The notes beneath the pieces are model-generated. The model made no database searches. It was not told where the DNA came from and saw nothing but the letters and a program-made list of their open reading frames with translations. Positions 7,650 to 15,583 of a stretch of DNA of 64,000 nt are shown here, in pieces; position 1 is the stretch's first letter, and the number at the start of each line of letters is the position of its first letter. This DNA comes from a beta proteobacterium AAP65 (lineage in GTDB: Bacteria > Pseudomonadota > Gammaproteobacteria > Burkholderiales > Burkholderiaceae_C), in contig LJHW01000020.1 in NCBI GenBank assembly GCA_001295865.1, positions 62,001 through 126,000 on the forward strand, read 5' to 3'. The position numbers were made by a program, and so were the translations under genes.

Positions 7650-9596
7650 CTACGCAACGGGCCCCGCCGACAGCAGCGCGGCCACACGTTCGCGAAGTAG
7701 TGCCGGGCTGGCCTCGGCCGCCGGCACCGCCGGCCCGGCCACCAGGCCCACCGGGCTGAAGAGGCCGCGGCGGAAAGGCCGCACCATGGCCGTGCCGCCC
7801 TCGATACGGCTGAAGAAGCTGCCCCACAGGTTCTGCAGCGCCATCGGCACCACGGGCACGGGGTGGGTCTGCAGGATCTTCATCACGCCGCCCTTGAACT
7901 CGCCCAAAGTGCCGTCGCGCGTGATGCCGCCTTCCGGGAAGATGGCCAGCAGCTCACCATCGGCCAGCACGGCGCGCGCCTGCTCGAAGGCCCGTTCGTA
8001 GGCCGCGGGGTCTTCTTTCTGCGGCGCGATGGGGATGGCCTTGCCCAGGCGGAACAGCCAGCCCAGCACCGGCGTGGCGAAGATGCGGTGGTCCATGAGA
8101 AAACGGATGGGCCGCGGGCTGGCCGCCATCAGCACCACGGCGTCGATGAAGCTGACGTGGTTGCACACCAGGATGGCCGCGCCCTGCACCGGGATGTGCT
8201 CGTCACCGTGCACCTTGAAGCGGTAGATGCAGCGCGTGAGGATGAAAGCGATGAAACGCAACAGGTACTCGGGCACCAGCAGGAAGATGTAGGCCGCCAC
8301 CACCGCGTTGAGCAGCGCCACCACCAGGAAGACCTGCGGGATGGTGAAACCCGCCGCCAGCAGCGCGCCCACGCCCAGGCTGCTGACCACCATGAACAGC
8401 GCGTTGAGGATGTTGTTGGCCGCGATGATGCGGGCGCGGTGCGTGGGCTGGCTGCGCATCTGGATCAGCGCGTACATCGGCACGCTGTAGATGCCCGCGA
8501 ACAGCGCCAGCAGCGCCAGGTCGGCCATCACGCGCCAGTGCGCGGGCTGCGCGACGAAGGCCGCCAGCGTGAAGGCGCCGCCCCCGGCCGGCGCGGCCAG
8601 GCCGCGGCTGGCGAAATACAGATCGGCGGCGAAGATGCTCATGCCGATGGCACCCAGCGGCACGAGGCCGATCTCCACATGGCGCCGGCTCAGCACCTCG
8701 CACAGCAGCGAGCCGATGCCGATGCCCACCGAAAACACCACCAGCAGCAGCGAAGCCACCTGCTCGTCGCCGCGCAGCACCTCTTTCGCGAAGGCCGGGA
8801 AGAGGCTGAGGAAGACGGCACCGAAGAACCACATCCAGCTGATGCCCAGCAGCGAGCGGAAGACGACGATGCTCTCGCGCGCCAGCTTGAGGTTGCGCCA
8901 GGTTTCGGTGAAGGGGTTCCAGTTGATGCGCAGGCCAGGGTCGGTGGCCGGTGACAAGGGCACGGCCTGCGCCGCCACACGCCCCGCCAGCGCCAGCAGC
9001 ACGCAGGCCACGGCCACGTACTGCGGGCCCACCTGCGGCACCGCGATCAGCAGCCCGCCGGCCACGTTGCCCAGCAGGATGGCCACGAAGGTGCCCATCT
9101 CCACCATGCCGTTGCCGCCGGTGAGTTCACGCTCGTTCAGGTGCTGCGGCAGGTAGGCGAACTTCACCGGGCCGAAGAGCGTGCTCTGCAGGCCCATCAA
9201 AAAGATGCTGAACAGCAGCACCGGGATGTTCTGCAGCATGAAGCCGGCCGCGGCCAGCAGCATCACCGCGATCTCGAAATCCTTGGTGAAGCGGATCAGG
9301 CGTTCCTTGTTGTACTTGTCGGCCAGCTGGCCGCTGGTGGCCGAGAAGAGCACGAAGGGCAGGATGAACAAGCCGCCGATCACCAGCCCGGCCAGCGAAG
9401 CCGGCAGCCAGCTCACCTGCAGCTGGTAGGTGACCAGCACCGTGAAGGCGAACTTGAAGACGTTGTCGTTGCCGGCGCCGAGGAACTGCACCCAGAAAAA
9501 AGGGCCGAAGCGGCGCTGGCCGAGCAGCGCGAACTGGTTGGGGTGCGCCTGCGGCGCGGGGCTCGACGGCACGGCAGTGGTGGACGGTGTCGGCAC
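7650..9596 (-). CDS. MFS transporter fused to 1-acylglycerol-phosphate acyltransferase
   Basis: 648 aa. Residues about 20-425 form a 12-helix major-facilitator transporter of the lysophospholipid-flippase (LplT) type. Residues about 450-640 form a PlsC-type acyltransferase with the NHVSFIDAVV box (the HxxxxD His near residue 479) and the FPEGGITRDG substrate box near 550. This fusion resembles LplT-Aas systems, in which lysophospholipid is flipped inward and reacylated, so inner-membrane phospholipid repair is the likely role. The AMP-binding domain of Aas is absent, so the acyl donor would be acyl-ACP or acyl-CoA made elsewhere. It stands alone between the two DUF2145 modules. Confidence 0.88.
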   Translation of the reverse strand: MPTPSTTAVPSSPAPQAHPNQFALLGQRRFGPFFWVQFLGAGNDNVFKFAFTVLVTYQLQVSWLPASLAGLVIGGLFILPFVLFSATSGQLADKYNKERLIRFTKDFEIAVMLLAAAGFMLQNIPVLLFSIFLMGLQSTLFGPVKFAYLPQHLNERELTGGNGMVEMGTFVAILLGNVAGGLLIAVPQVGPQYVAVACVLLALAGRVAAQAVPLSPATDPGLRINWNPFTETWRNLKLARESIVVFRSLLGISWMWFFGAVFLSLFPAFAKEVLRGDEQVASLLLVVFSVGIGIGSLLCEVLSRRHVEIGLVPLGAIGMSIFAADLYFASRGLAAPAGGGAFTLAAFVAQPAHWRVMADLALLALFAGIYSVPMYALIQMRSQPTHRARIIAANNILNALFMVVSSLGVGALLAAGFTIPQVFLVVALLNAVVAAYIFLLVPEYLLRFIAFILTRCIYRFKVHGDEHIPVQGAAILVCNHVSFIDAVVLMAASPRPIRFLMDHRIFATPVLGWLFRLGKAIPIAPQKEDPAAYERAFEQARAVLADGELLAIFPEGGITRDGTLGEFKGGVMKILQTHPVPVVPMALQNLWGSFFSRIEGGTAMVRPFRRGLFSPVGLVAGPAVPAAEASPALLRERVAALLSAGPVA

Positions 9597-9626
9597 GGGC
9601 TTCCTTGGATGGGGGGGCGTGAGGGC

Positions 9627-10880
9627 TCAGCCGCCGCTGACTGTAGCGGGGCGCGGTGACAAGGCCGCCGCCTCGAACACCGCGGCCGGCAGACCCTGCC
9701 CCTGCCAGCGCAGCCGGCGCTTGAGCATGAAGTCGAAGAGCAGCGCGTTGTGCTCGCGCACGGCCTGCAGCACGGGCGCATCGGCCTCGGCCAGCAGCCC
9801 GGCCTTCACCAGCGCCGGCAGCGAAAACAGCGGCATCAACCCGGGCAGCGGGTGGTCGCTGCCGTGCAGCAGCCGGGCGTGCCAGTCGCGCCGCTGCAGC
9901 ACGGCCTGCCACACGGCGGGCTCGCGGTTGCGCTGGAACACGGCCGACAGGTCGCCGAAGAGCAGGCCGCGGTGCGCGGGCTCGTCCATCAGCCGCGCGA
10001 AGAGGTCGAAGGCCGGCACCAGCGGCGCGTTGCGGCGCTCGGTGTCACGCGCGCGGCCGAGCGAAGCACAGTGCGCCACGATCACGCGCGCGCCCAAGGC
10101 CAGCGGCGCACGCACCGCCAGCGGGTTGCCGTAGGCGTCTTGTTCGGCGCCGGGCACGGCCTTCTCTTCGCCGCAGTGCACCACCACGGGCACGCCGCGC
10201 CGCGCGAGCAACTCGTACACGGGCTTGCAGCGGGCATCGGCCAGGTCGATGTTCATCGCGCTGGGCAGCCATTTCAGCGCCACGGCGCCGGCGTCCAGCG
10301 CGGCGGTCAGCGCGGGCACGGCGTCGTCGCGATAGGGGTGTACCGAAGCGACCCAGTCAAAGCGGCCCGGGTTCTCACGCGAGATGCGCTCGGCATAAGC
10401 GTTGGGCACGTGGAAGGTGGTGTGCTCGGCATCGGGCCGGCCGGCGTTGTCGTGCGCGCGGTCGAAGGCATAGAGCCACCAGCGTGCACCCGCCGGGAAG
10501 CCCGCAGCCAGTTCCTGCAGGCGCTGCACGTAGGCGCGGTCGATGGACGGCGCATCGGCCTCCACGCAGGCGGCGTTGAGGATGGCGCGCCGGCGCAGCA
10601 CCTCGGTGGGCCGCCACCACTGGTGCATGGACGGGTGCACCGTGCAGCCGCTGCCGCTGTCGCCATTGCCCAGCAGGTGGGCGTGGGTGTCGACCAGCCG
10701 TGTGGCATCGACGACCTCGAAGGCCTGCAGCACCATCGGGTGCTGCGCCAGCGCCGGCGGCAGTGCGCCGCGGCAGGGGTTGCGCAGCGCGGCCTGCGCC
10801 GGGGTGGCCAGCAAGCTGCTGAAGAGCCCGGCGCCTAAAGCGGCGCCGCAGCACAAGGCGTGGCGGCGGCCGAGGTTCAT
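9627..10880 (-). CDS. amidohydrolase-family protein with export signal
   Basis: 417 aa. The N-terminus has GRRHAL followed by a hydrophobic stretch and AQA, resembling a Tat or Sec signal. The metal-dependent hydrolase core begins at VDTHAHLLG (HxH metal ligands near residue 66). It continues with a TIM-barrel Lys-containing strand (GAVALKWLP), VVHCGEE, VIVAHCASLG and a late LLHGSDHPLPG Asp/His motif, as in amidohydrolase_2 enzymes. The substrate is unknown. The ATG overlaps the stop of the upstream DUF2145 gene by four bases (ATGA), so the two proteins are coupled and may act on the same envelope material. Confidence 0.8.
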   Translation of the reverse strand: MNLGRRHALCCGAALGAGLFSSLLATPAQAALRNPCRGALPPALAQHPMVLQAFEVVDATRLVDTHAHLLGNGDSGSGCTVHPSMHQWWRPTEVLRRRAILNAACVEADAPSIDRAYVQRLQELAAGFPAGARWWLYAFDRAHDNAGRPDAEHTTFHVPNAYAERISRENPGRFDWVASVHPYRDDAVPALTAALDAGAVALKWLPSAMNIDLADARCKPVYELLARRGVPVVVHCGEEKAVPGAEQDAYGNPLAVRAPLALGARVIVAHCASLGRARDTERRNAPLVPAFDLFARLMDEPAHRGLLFGDLSAVFQRNREPAVWQAVLQRRDWHARLLHGSDHPLPGLMPLFSLPALVKAGLLAEADAPVLQAVREHNALLFDFMLKRRLRWQGQGLPAAVFEAAALSPRPATVSGG

Positions 10881-11677
10881 CGCACCTCCTGCTGGCGTTG
10901 GCCCAGGCTGGCGCGCGGCAACCACTGGAACACCGAATCGGCGGTGATGGTCTCGATGCGGTCGCTGTAGCGCTTCTCGTTCGGGTGGTCGTCGAAGGCG
11001 ACGTTGGCCGCGCTGACGCGGGCGCCGAGACGCGTCAGCGCGCCCAGCCGCAGCACGGTGGGCTCGTAACCCTGGTACCGCAGCCAGGCCTGGGCGCGGT
11101 CGCGGTTCTGGATGCGGCCGTCCATGGCCATGGCCAGGGTCTCGATGACCCACTGGTTGCTCTGCTGGTACTGCTGCGCCCAGGGGTAGGCCACCATGTT
11201 GTAGGCCGGTTGGTGCAGCTTCTGCACGTTGAAGTTGTCATGCAGCAGGGTGTGCAGCTTCTGCTGCGCCTCGGCCGAAAGCACGCTGAAGGCGGCGGCG
11301 AACTCGTGCGGGTCGTCGAGGAAGAACTCGCCCAGGCCCTGGCGGTAGAGATCGGCGCGTGCGCTGCCGCACTGGTTGAGCTTGTGCACGACACGCCAGC
11401 GTGTGCCGGTGTCGGTGGTCTCCTTGTAGGCCAGGCCAAGGTGGCTCCAGCGCAGGCCGTATTTCGAGAGGTCTTGCCCGGCACGCGCCAGCACCACCAC
11501 CTCGGCGCCGCTGGCATCCAGCGCGCGGGCGGTGCGCTCGGCCAGGTTCAGGCCGCGCACGACGGCGGTGGTATCGGGCTGGCGCGCTTCGCAGCTGCGG
11601 CCGGCCTGGGCCGGGGCGGCGCCCAGGGCCAGCGTGGCGGCCAGGGCCAGGGTGGTGAGGATCGAGAGGGGCTTCAT
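10877..11677 (-). CDS. DUF2145 exported protein (second copy)
   Basis: 266 aa. The signal peptide MKPLSILTTLALAATLALG ends at AQA. It shares the family features with the copy at 6105-7064: VVVLARAGQDLSKYGLRWSH, QQSNQWVIETLA, WLRYQGYEPTVL and a FDDHP motif. Divergence is high outside these blocks, so the copies are old paralogues rather than a recent duplication. It ends with an ATGA overlap into the amidohydrolase and is preceded 16 bases upstream by a small exported-protein gene. Start chosen at the ATG directly before the signal peptide. Confidence 0.8.
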   Translation of the reverse strand: MKPLSILTTLALAATLALGAAPAQAGRSCEARQPDTTAVVRGLNLAERTARALDASGAEVVVLARAGQDLSKYGLRWSHLGLAYKETTDTGTRWRVVHKLNQCGSARADLYRQGLGEFFLDDPHEFAAAFSVLSAEAQQKLHTLLHDNFNVQKLHQPAYNMVAYPWAQQYQQSNQWVIETLAMAMDGRIQNRDRAQAWLRYQGYEPTVLRLGALTRLGARVSAANVAFDDHPNEKRYSDRIETITADSVFQWLPRASLGQRQQEVR

Positions 11678-11693
11678 GGCGGTCGATCGGTGG

Positions 11694-12119
11694 TCAGTAA
11701 GTGATGCGTTCGTTGTGCAGCAGCGCACGACCGAGTTCGTTGGGGATGAAGGCGATGGCCTTGCCGGCGGCCGAGATCACCCACCCGGCCGTGCTGGCCA
11801 CGGCCACCACGCTGGCGCCCACCACGAGCGAGGCGCCGCCCACCACCGCGCCACTGAGCGTGAGGCTGGCGCGGGCGCCGTCGCTGGCGCGCTCCAGCAC
11901 CCACAAGGTGCCGCGAGAAGTGGCTTCCACCGCCACCACCGTGAACACGGCGCCAGTGGACAGCAGCACCGCGGGCGCAGCCACCGACACCACCACTGGC
12001 AGCGCCGAGAGCGCGCTGAGCTCGGAGGCCATGCTGTCGCGCTGGGCATGGGCCGGGGCGGTGAAGGCAGTGCTGGCCAGCGCGGCGGCCAAGGCGAAGC
12101 TGAGAGCAAGCTTTTTCAT
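11694..12119 (-). CDS. small exported hydrophobic protein, partner of second DUF2145
   Basis: 141 aa, family not recognised. A clear signal peptide (MKKLALSFALAAALASTAF, cleavage after AHA) is followed by a short polar piece and two long Ala/Val/Gly-rich stretches (about residues 40-66 and 88-122). These may form a glycine-zipper-like hairpin in the membrane. A middle GTLWVLERASDGARASLTLSG segment is loosely reminiscent of the VADGDYRVIEVAE region of the small protein upstream of the first DUF2145 gene. Tight spacing (16 bases) to the DUF2145 gene suggests one transcript. Confidence 0.65.
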   Translation of the reverse strand: MKKLALSFALAAALASTAFTAPAHAQRDSMASELSALSALPVVVSVAAPAVLLSTGAVFTVVAVEATSRGTLWVLERASDGARASLTLSGAVVGGASLVVGASVVAVASTAGWVISAAGKAIAFIPNELGRALLHNERITY

Positions 12120-12193
12120 GTCGAGATCCTCAGGTTGAAGCGACAGGGTTCCAGGGGCAACCGATGCACAACAGGCGCAGGCGGGGCGGGGTT

Positions 12194-12748
12194 TCAGGCG
12201 TTCGCGTCGTCGGCAGCGTCCCGGCCGTGGCGGGCGTTGTGCAAGGCCACCTCGTGCGCATCGCGCAGCGTCTTGGCCAGCGTGAACACACTGCTGATCA
12301 GGAAGAGCCAGCTCACTGCGAGGAAGGCCTTGTAGGTCGGGTTGATCTCCATGCGCCACAGGCCCCAGCCCGTCAGGCCCATGGCCAGCGCGAAGCCGCC
12401 CCAGACCACCAGGCCCCACATCGGCGTGTCGACACGGCGGCCTTCGTTGTCACGCACGTACTTGCTGACGGCAAAAGCCGCCGACAGCGTGAACAGGTAG
12501 CCCATCACCATGAAGGCGCGGTCGAGGTCCTGCCCCGGCAGCCAGGCCAGGCCCGTGCCGCACAGCGCCACCGCGGTGGCGAAGCTCACCCACACCTGCA
12601 CACGCCAGGCCTTGGTGTCGCTGCGCATGACGCTGGCAACGCGCTGGCGACTGGGGTGGTGGGCGATGTGCGCCGTAGAAACGGTGGCGGCCGAAGGGGT
12701 GGTGGCGGTTTGCATGGCAGCGGGGGTTTTGTTGAACACGGAACGCAT
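12194..12748 (-). CDS. YiaA/YiaB two-helix inner-membrane protein
   Basis: 184 aa (173 if started at the ATG at 12715). Four transmembrane helices arranged as two YiaAB-type two-helix units are visible: VWVSFATAVALCGTGLAWL with FMVMGYLFTLSAAFAVSKYVRDN, then MWGLVVWGGFALAMGLTGW with FLAVSWLFLISSVFTLAKTLRD. The repeated F...S..FtL.K..RD pattern supports an internal duplication. YiaA/YiaB proteins are inner-membrane proteins linked to stress tolerance, with no known reaction. The gene is divergent from an HTH regulator, and shared dyads lie between them. Confidence 0.8.
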   Translation of the reverse strand: MRSVFNKTPAAMQTATTPSAATVSTAHIAHHPSRQRVASVMRSDTKAWRVQVWVSFATAVALCGTGLAWLPGQDLDRAFMVMGYLFTLSAAFAVSKYVRDNEGRRVDTPMWGLVVWGGFALAMGLTGWGLWRMEINPTYKAFLAVSWLFLISSVFTLAKTLRDAHEVALHNARHGRDAADDANA

Positions 12749-12753
12749 CCTGC

Positions 12754-12829
12754 CGATACTGTTCTTCGGTATCCATCACCCCAAGAGACGTGGCACCGCA
12801 TCGCACTTCCGGTATCGTTTGGCGATACT
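12754..12829. promoter_or_regulatory. paired GTATC dyads between yiaA-like gene and HTH regulator
   Basis: Two dyads built from the same half-site occupy the divergent intergenic region. GTATCG (12812-12817) and CGATAC (12823-12828) form a perfect 6-base inverted repeat with a 5-base spacer. CGATAC (12754-12759) and GGTATC (12768-12773) form a second arrangement in the opposite order. The first overlaps a plausible -10 (GATACT 12824-12829) for the regulator gene. They are likely operators, possibly for the adjacent regulator itself. Confidence 0.55.
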
Positions 12830-12847
12830 TTTCGATGGAAACCCACC

Positions 12848-13669
12848 ATGAGCAGCAGCCAGGACCTGATCACCGTGCTGAAGGCCGAACTGCGCCGCGC
12901 CGGCCTGACCTATGCCGACGTCGCGCGTGAGCTGGGCCTGGCCGAGAGCAGCGTCAAGCGCATGTTCGCGAAAGCCGACATGCCGCTCTCGCGCATCGAC
13001 GAGGTGCTGGCCGTGCTGAAGATGGACTTCGCCGAGCTGGCCCGCGAGGTGGCCCTGGCCAGCCCGCCGCGGCGCGAGCTGACGCTGGAGCAGGAGCGCG
13101 CCGTGGTGGCCGACCCCAAGCTGCTGCTCGCGGCCATCTGCACGCTCAGCGGCTGGACGCTGGAGCAGATCGTGCAAACCTACACCCTCAGCAAGCCGCA
13201 GGCCGTGGGGTGCCTGCTGGCGCTGGACAAGTTGGGCTTCATCGAGCTGCGCGCCAACAACCGCTACCGGCTGAAGATCGACAAGACCTTCCGCTGGCGC
13301 CCGCACGGCCCGGTGATGCAGTTCTTCCGCCAGCACGCGGTGGCTGATTACTTCGAAGGCGGCTTCGACGGCGCGGGCGAGCTGCTGATGCTGGTGCACG
13401 GCCAGGTGACGCCGGCCCAGGCCGCGCTCTTCAACGAACGCCTGCAGCGCCTGGCGCAAGACTTCTCGCAGCAGCACCTGGGCAACCAGAAGCTGCCCGC
13501 CACCGAGAAGCAGGCCTTCACGGTGCTGGTGGGCATGCGCTCGTGGCTGTTCGCGCCCTTCCGCGAGCAACTGCGCGAACCGCCTGAATCAAGCACCACC
13601 GCGTTGGCCGCCATGCCCCTGCCCAGCACCGTGGTGCGGGCCGGCAAGCGCGGCACACTGCGGGGATGA
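12848..13669 (+). CDS. XRE-type helix-turn-helix regulator
   Basis: 273 aa. The N-terminal HTH_3-like domain LKAELRRAGLTYADVARELG with SSVKRMFAKADMPLSRIDEV (residues about 9-50) is a Cro/C1-type helix-turn-helix. The remaining 200 residues include a second winged-helix-like segment (WTLEQIVQTYTLSKPQAVGC, then LDKLGFIELRANNRYRL) and a C-terminal domain of unknown function that could bind a ligand or dimerise. The ATG at 12848 is right after the GTATC dyads, which fits autoregulation. Its stop overlaps the next start by four bases (ATGA). Confidence 0.8.
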   Translation: MSSSQDLITVLKAELRRAGLTYADVARELGLAESSVKRMFAKADMPLSRIDEVLAVLKMDFAELAREVALASPPRRELTLEQERAVVADPKLLLAAICTLSGWTLEQIVQTYTLSKPQAVGCLLALDKLGFIELRANNRYRLKIDKTFRWRPHGPVMQFFRQHAVADYFEGGFDGAGELLMLVHGQVTPAQAALFNERLQRLAQDFSQQHLGNQKLPATEKQAFTVLVGMRSWLFAPFREQLREPPESSTTALAAMPLPSTVVRAGKRGTLRG

Positions 13670-14070
13670 AGCCGACTCCGCCCGTGCACAACGAGCCCTG
13701 CCCTTGCGGCAGCAGCCTGCCCTACCCCGCCTGCTGCGGCCGCTGGCATGCCGGCGAGCTGCACCTGCAGGCGCCCACGGCCGAGGCGCTGATGCGCAGC
13801 CGCTACAGCGCTTACGTGCGCGAAGACGCCGCCTACCTGCTGGCCACCTGGCACCCCAGCACGCGGCCGGCCGAACCTTTTGCCTTCGAGCCTGGCCTGC
13901 GCTGGCTGGGGCTGGAGGTGAAGCAGCACAGCGTCACGGGCACGGACAGCGCCGAAGTGAGCTTCGTCGCCCGCAGCAAGCTAGTCGGCCGCGCGCACCG
14001 GCTGCAGGAGCGCAGCCGCTTCTTGCGCGAAGACGGGCGCTGGTTCTACGTCGACGGCGACTTGCTTTAA
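13666..14070 (+). CDS. YchJ-family SEC-C zinc-motif protein
   Basis: 134 aa, UPF0225/YchJ type. The N-terminal SEC-C motif CPCGSSLPYPACCGRWH coordinates zinc. It is followed by the conserved YchJ core with ALMRSRYSAYVREDAAYLLATWH and a C-terminal beta domain (VSFVARSKLVGRAHRLQERS then WFYVDGD). The molecular role of YchJ is unknown. It is shorter than E. coli YchJ because the C-terminal SEC-C motif is absent. It is translationally coupled to the HTH regulator upstream and converges on the BNR-repeat gene 7 bases away. Confidence 0.85.
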   Translation: MKPTPPVHNEPCPCGSSLPYPACCGRWHAGELHLQAPTAEALMRSRYSAYVREDAAYLLATWHPSTRPAEPFAFEPGLRWLGLEVKQHSVTGTDSAEVSFVARSKLVGRAHRLQERSRFLREDGRWFYVDGDLL

Positions 14071-14077
14071 GGCCAGC

Positions 14078-15175
14078 TCAGCCGAAACGCACGGCCGCGA
14101 TCGGCGGCAGGTTCAGCGAGACGGTGTGCCAGCTGTCGCCGCCATCGCTGCTGGCCCACAAGCCGCCCGTCGTGCTGCCCATCAGCAGGCTGCGGCCGTC
14201 GGAAGACACGTCCAACCCGTGGCGGTAGACGAGGTCGTAGGCGTGCTGTTGCGGCAGGCCGGCGCGCAGCGTTTCGAAGGTTTTGCCGCCGTCGCGCGTG
14301 CGGTTGACGCAGAGCGCGCCGTCCACCGGCACGCGCTTTTCGTCCTTGATGGCGGGCACGAACCACGCAGTGTCGGCGTCGTGCGGGTGCACGGCCACGG
14401 CAAAACCGAAGCTCGACACCGGCGCTTCGATCTGCTGCCAGCTGGCCGCGTTGTCGGTGCTACGCCAGATGCCGGCATGGTGCTGGCACCACAGCACTTC
14501 GGGCCGCGCGGCGCAGCGCACGATGCGGTGCGGATCCTGCACGTTGGGGTCTTCGGCCTGCTCGGGTGGCATGAAATCGGCGCGCATGCCGCTGGCCTGG
14601 ATGATCCAGTTCGCCCCGCCGTCGCGCGTGACCCAGGCGCCGGCACAGCTCAAGCCCACCAGCAGTTCATCCGGGTGCTGCGGGTGCGTGCAGATGGAGT
14701 GGATGCCCGGCTCGGGGTAACCGCCGCCGAACCAGCCGGCGCGTTCGGGCCGGTTCCACAGCGCATCGACCAGCTGCCAGCTGCTGCCGCAGTCGTTGCT
14801 GCGGAAGAGGCCGCCGGGGATGGTGCCGGCCCACACCGTGCTGCCGGCCTGCGTGCGCTGCGCCTCCAGCGCCCACAGCAGCACCAGCTTCCACGCGAAA
14901 CCCTTGTCTTCCGGCGGCTGCGGCGGGTAGGTGGGCGCGGCCACCTCGGCCCAGGTGGCGCCGCCGTCTTCGCTGCGGTGCAGGTGCACGCCGAAGTGGC
15001 CCAGGTTCAGCGCCGCCAGCATGCGGCCCTGGGGGTCGGCACTCGGTGGCAGCAGCATGGTCACCGGCTCGCCCAGGAAGCTGTGGCGCACGATGCGCCA
15101 GTCGGTGGCCGCGGCATCGCTGCGCTGCAGCTCGAACAGGCCTTTGCGGGTGGCGACCCAGGCGCGTGTGTCCAT
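14078..15175 (-). CDS. BNR/WD40-like beta-propeller (sialidase-fold) protein
   Basis: 365 aa, cytoplasmic by lack of a signal. It contains repeated Asp-box (BNR) units: SEDGGATW near residue 72, SNDCGSSW, TRDGGANW, STDNAASW, TRDGGKTF and SSDGGDSW. This implies a six-bladed beta-propeller like sialidase and photosystem-II-assembly Ycf48-type proteins. These repeats mark the fold and do not prove glycosidase activity. The ATG at 15175 is 28 bases after a MoaD/ThiS-like gene. That pairing recurs in many bacteria, so the two probably act together, but the function is unknown. Confidence 0.82.
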   Translation of the reverse strand: MDTRAWVATRKGLFELQRSDAAATDWRIVRHSFLGEPVTMLLPPSADPQGRMLAALNLGHFGVHLHRSEDGGATWAEVAAPTYPPQPPEDKGFAWKLVLLWALEAQRTQAGSTVWAGTIPGGLFRSNDCGSSWQLVDALWNRPERAGWFGGGYPEPGIHSICTHPQHPDELLVGLSCAGAWVTRDGGANWIIQASGMRADFMPPEQAEDPNVQDPHRIVRCAARPEVLWCQHHAGIWRSTDNAASWQQIEAPVSSFGFAVAVHPHDADTAWFVPAIKDEKRVPVDGALCVNRTRDGGKTFETLRAGLPQQHAYDLVYRHGLDVSSDGRSLLMGSTTGGLWASSDGGDSWHTVSLNLPPIAAVRFG

Positions 15176-15203
15176 CTCGGTGTCTCCTCGGCTTGGCAGT
15201 TTT

Positions 15204-15473
15204 CTAGCCACCGCTCAGCGCCTGCAGCACGTGCACCGTGCTCTCGGGGCCCAGCGGGTCGTTCAGGCGCACGCGGTCGTCGCAGCGGCGGCCGTCGATG
15301 AAGGCCACCACGTTCACGCGCATGTGGCCCTGGTCGTCGAGCACGTAACCGCGCAATTGCGGATTCGCGGCAAAAGCATCTTCCAGCGCTGCGCGCAGGG
15401 TGGCCGCGGCCGTGCTCACTTCGGGCGTGGCCGTGAAGCGGCGCAGCTGCGGGGTGAAGACGACACGGGCCAT
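15204..15473 (-). CDS. MoaD/ThiS-like ubiquitin-fold protein
   Basis: 89 aa. A beta-grasp protein with the family features LRAALEDAFAANPQLRGYV, VNVVAFIDGRR and LNDPLGPESTVHVLQALSGG. The C-terminal Gly-Gly is the residue pair that is activated as thiocarboxylate in sulfur carriers such as MoaD and ThiS. No moaE, thiG or moeB neighbour is present. Instead it is followed by the BNR propeller gene, so it is probably not the main molybdopterin or thiamine sulfur carrier. The ATG at 15473 was chosen because MARVVFTPQLRR is the expected first strand. Confidence 0.82.
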   Translation of the reverse strand: MARVVFTPQLRRFTATPEVSTAAATLRAALEDAFAANPQLRGYVLDDQGHMRVNVVAFIDGRRCDDRVRLNDPLGPESTVHVLQALSGG

Positions 15474-15583
15474 GGGGCTGTGATGATGAACCCGCCGGCG
15501 GCTGCCGTCACCCGGGTTGTCGCGGGCGCGGCAGGGCGTGCTGGCCGCCGCTGCCACAATCCGCCCCCTCCCATGAAGCCTGC

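Noticed and set aside
14078-15175. Calling the BNR-repeat protein a sialidase
   Set aside because: Asp-box repeats show the propeller fold only; there is no visible arginine triad or signal peptide to support sialic-acid cleavage.
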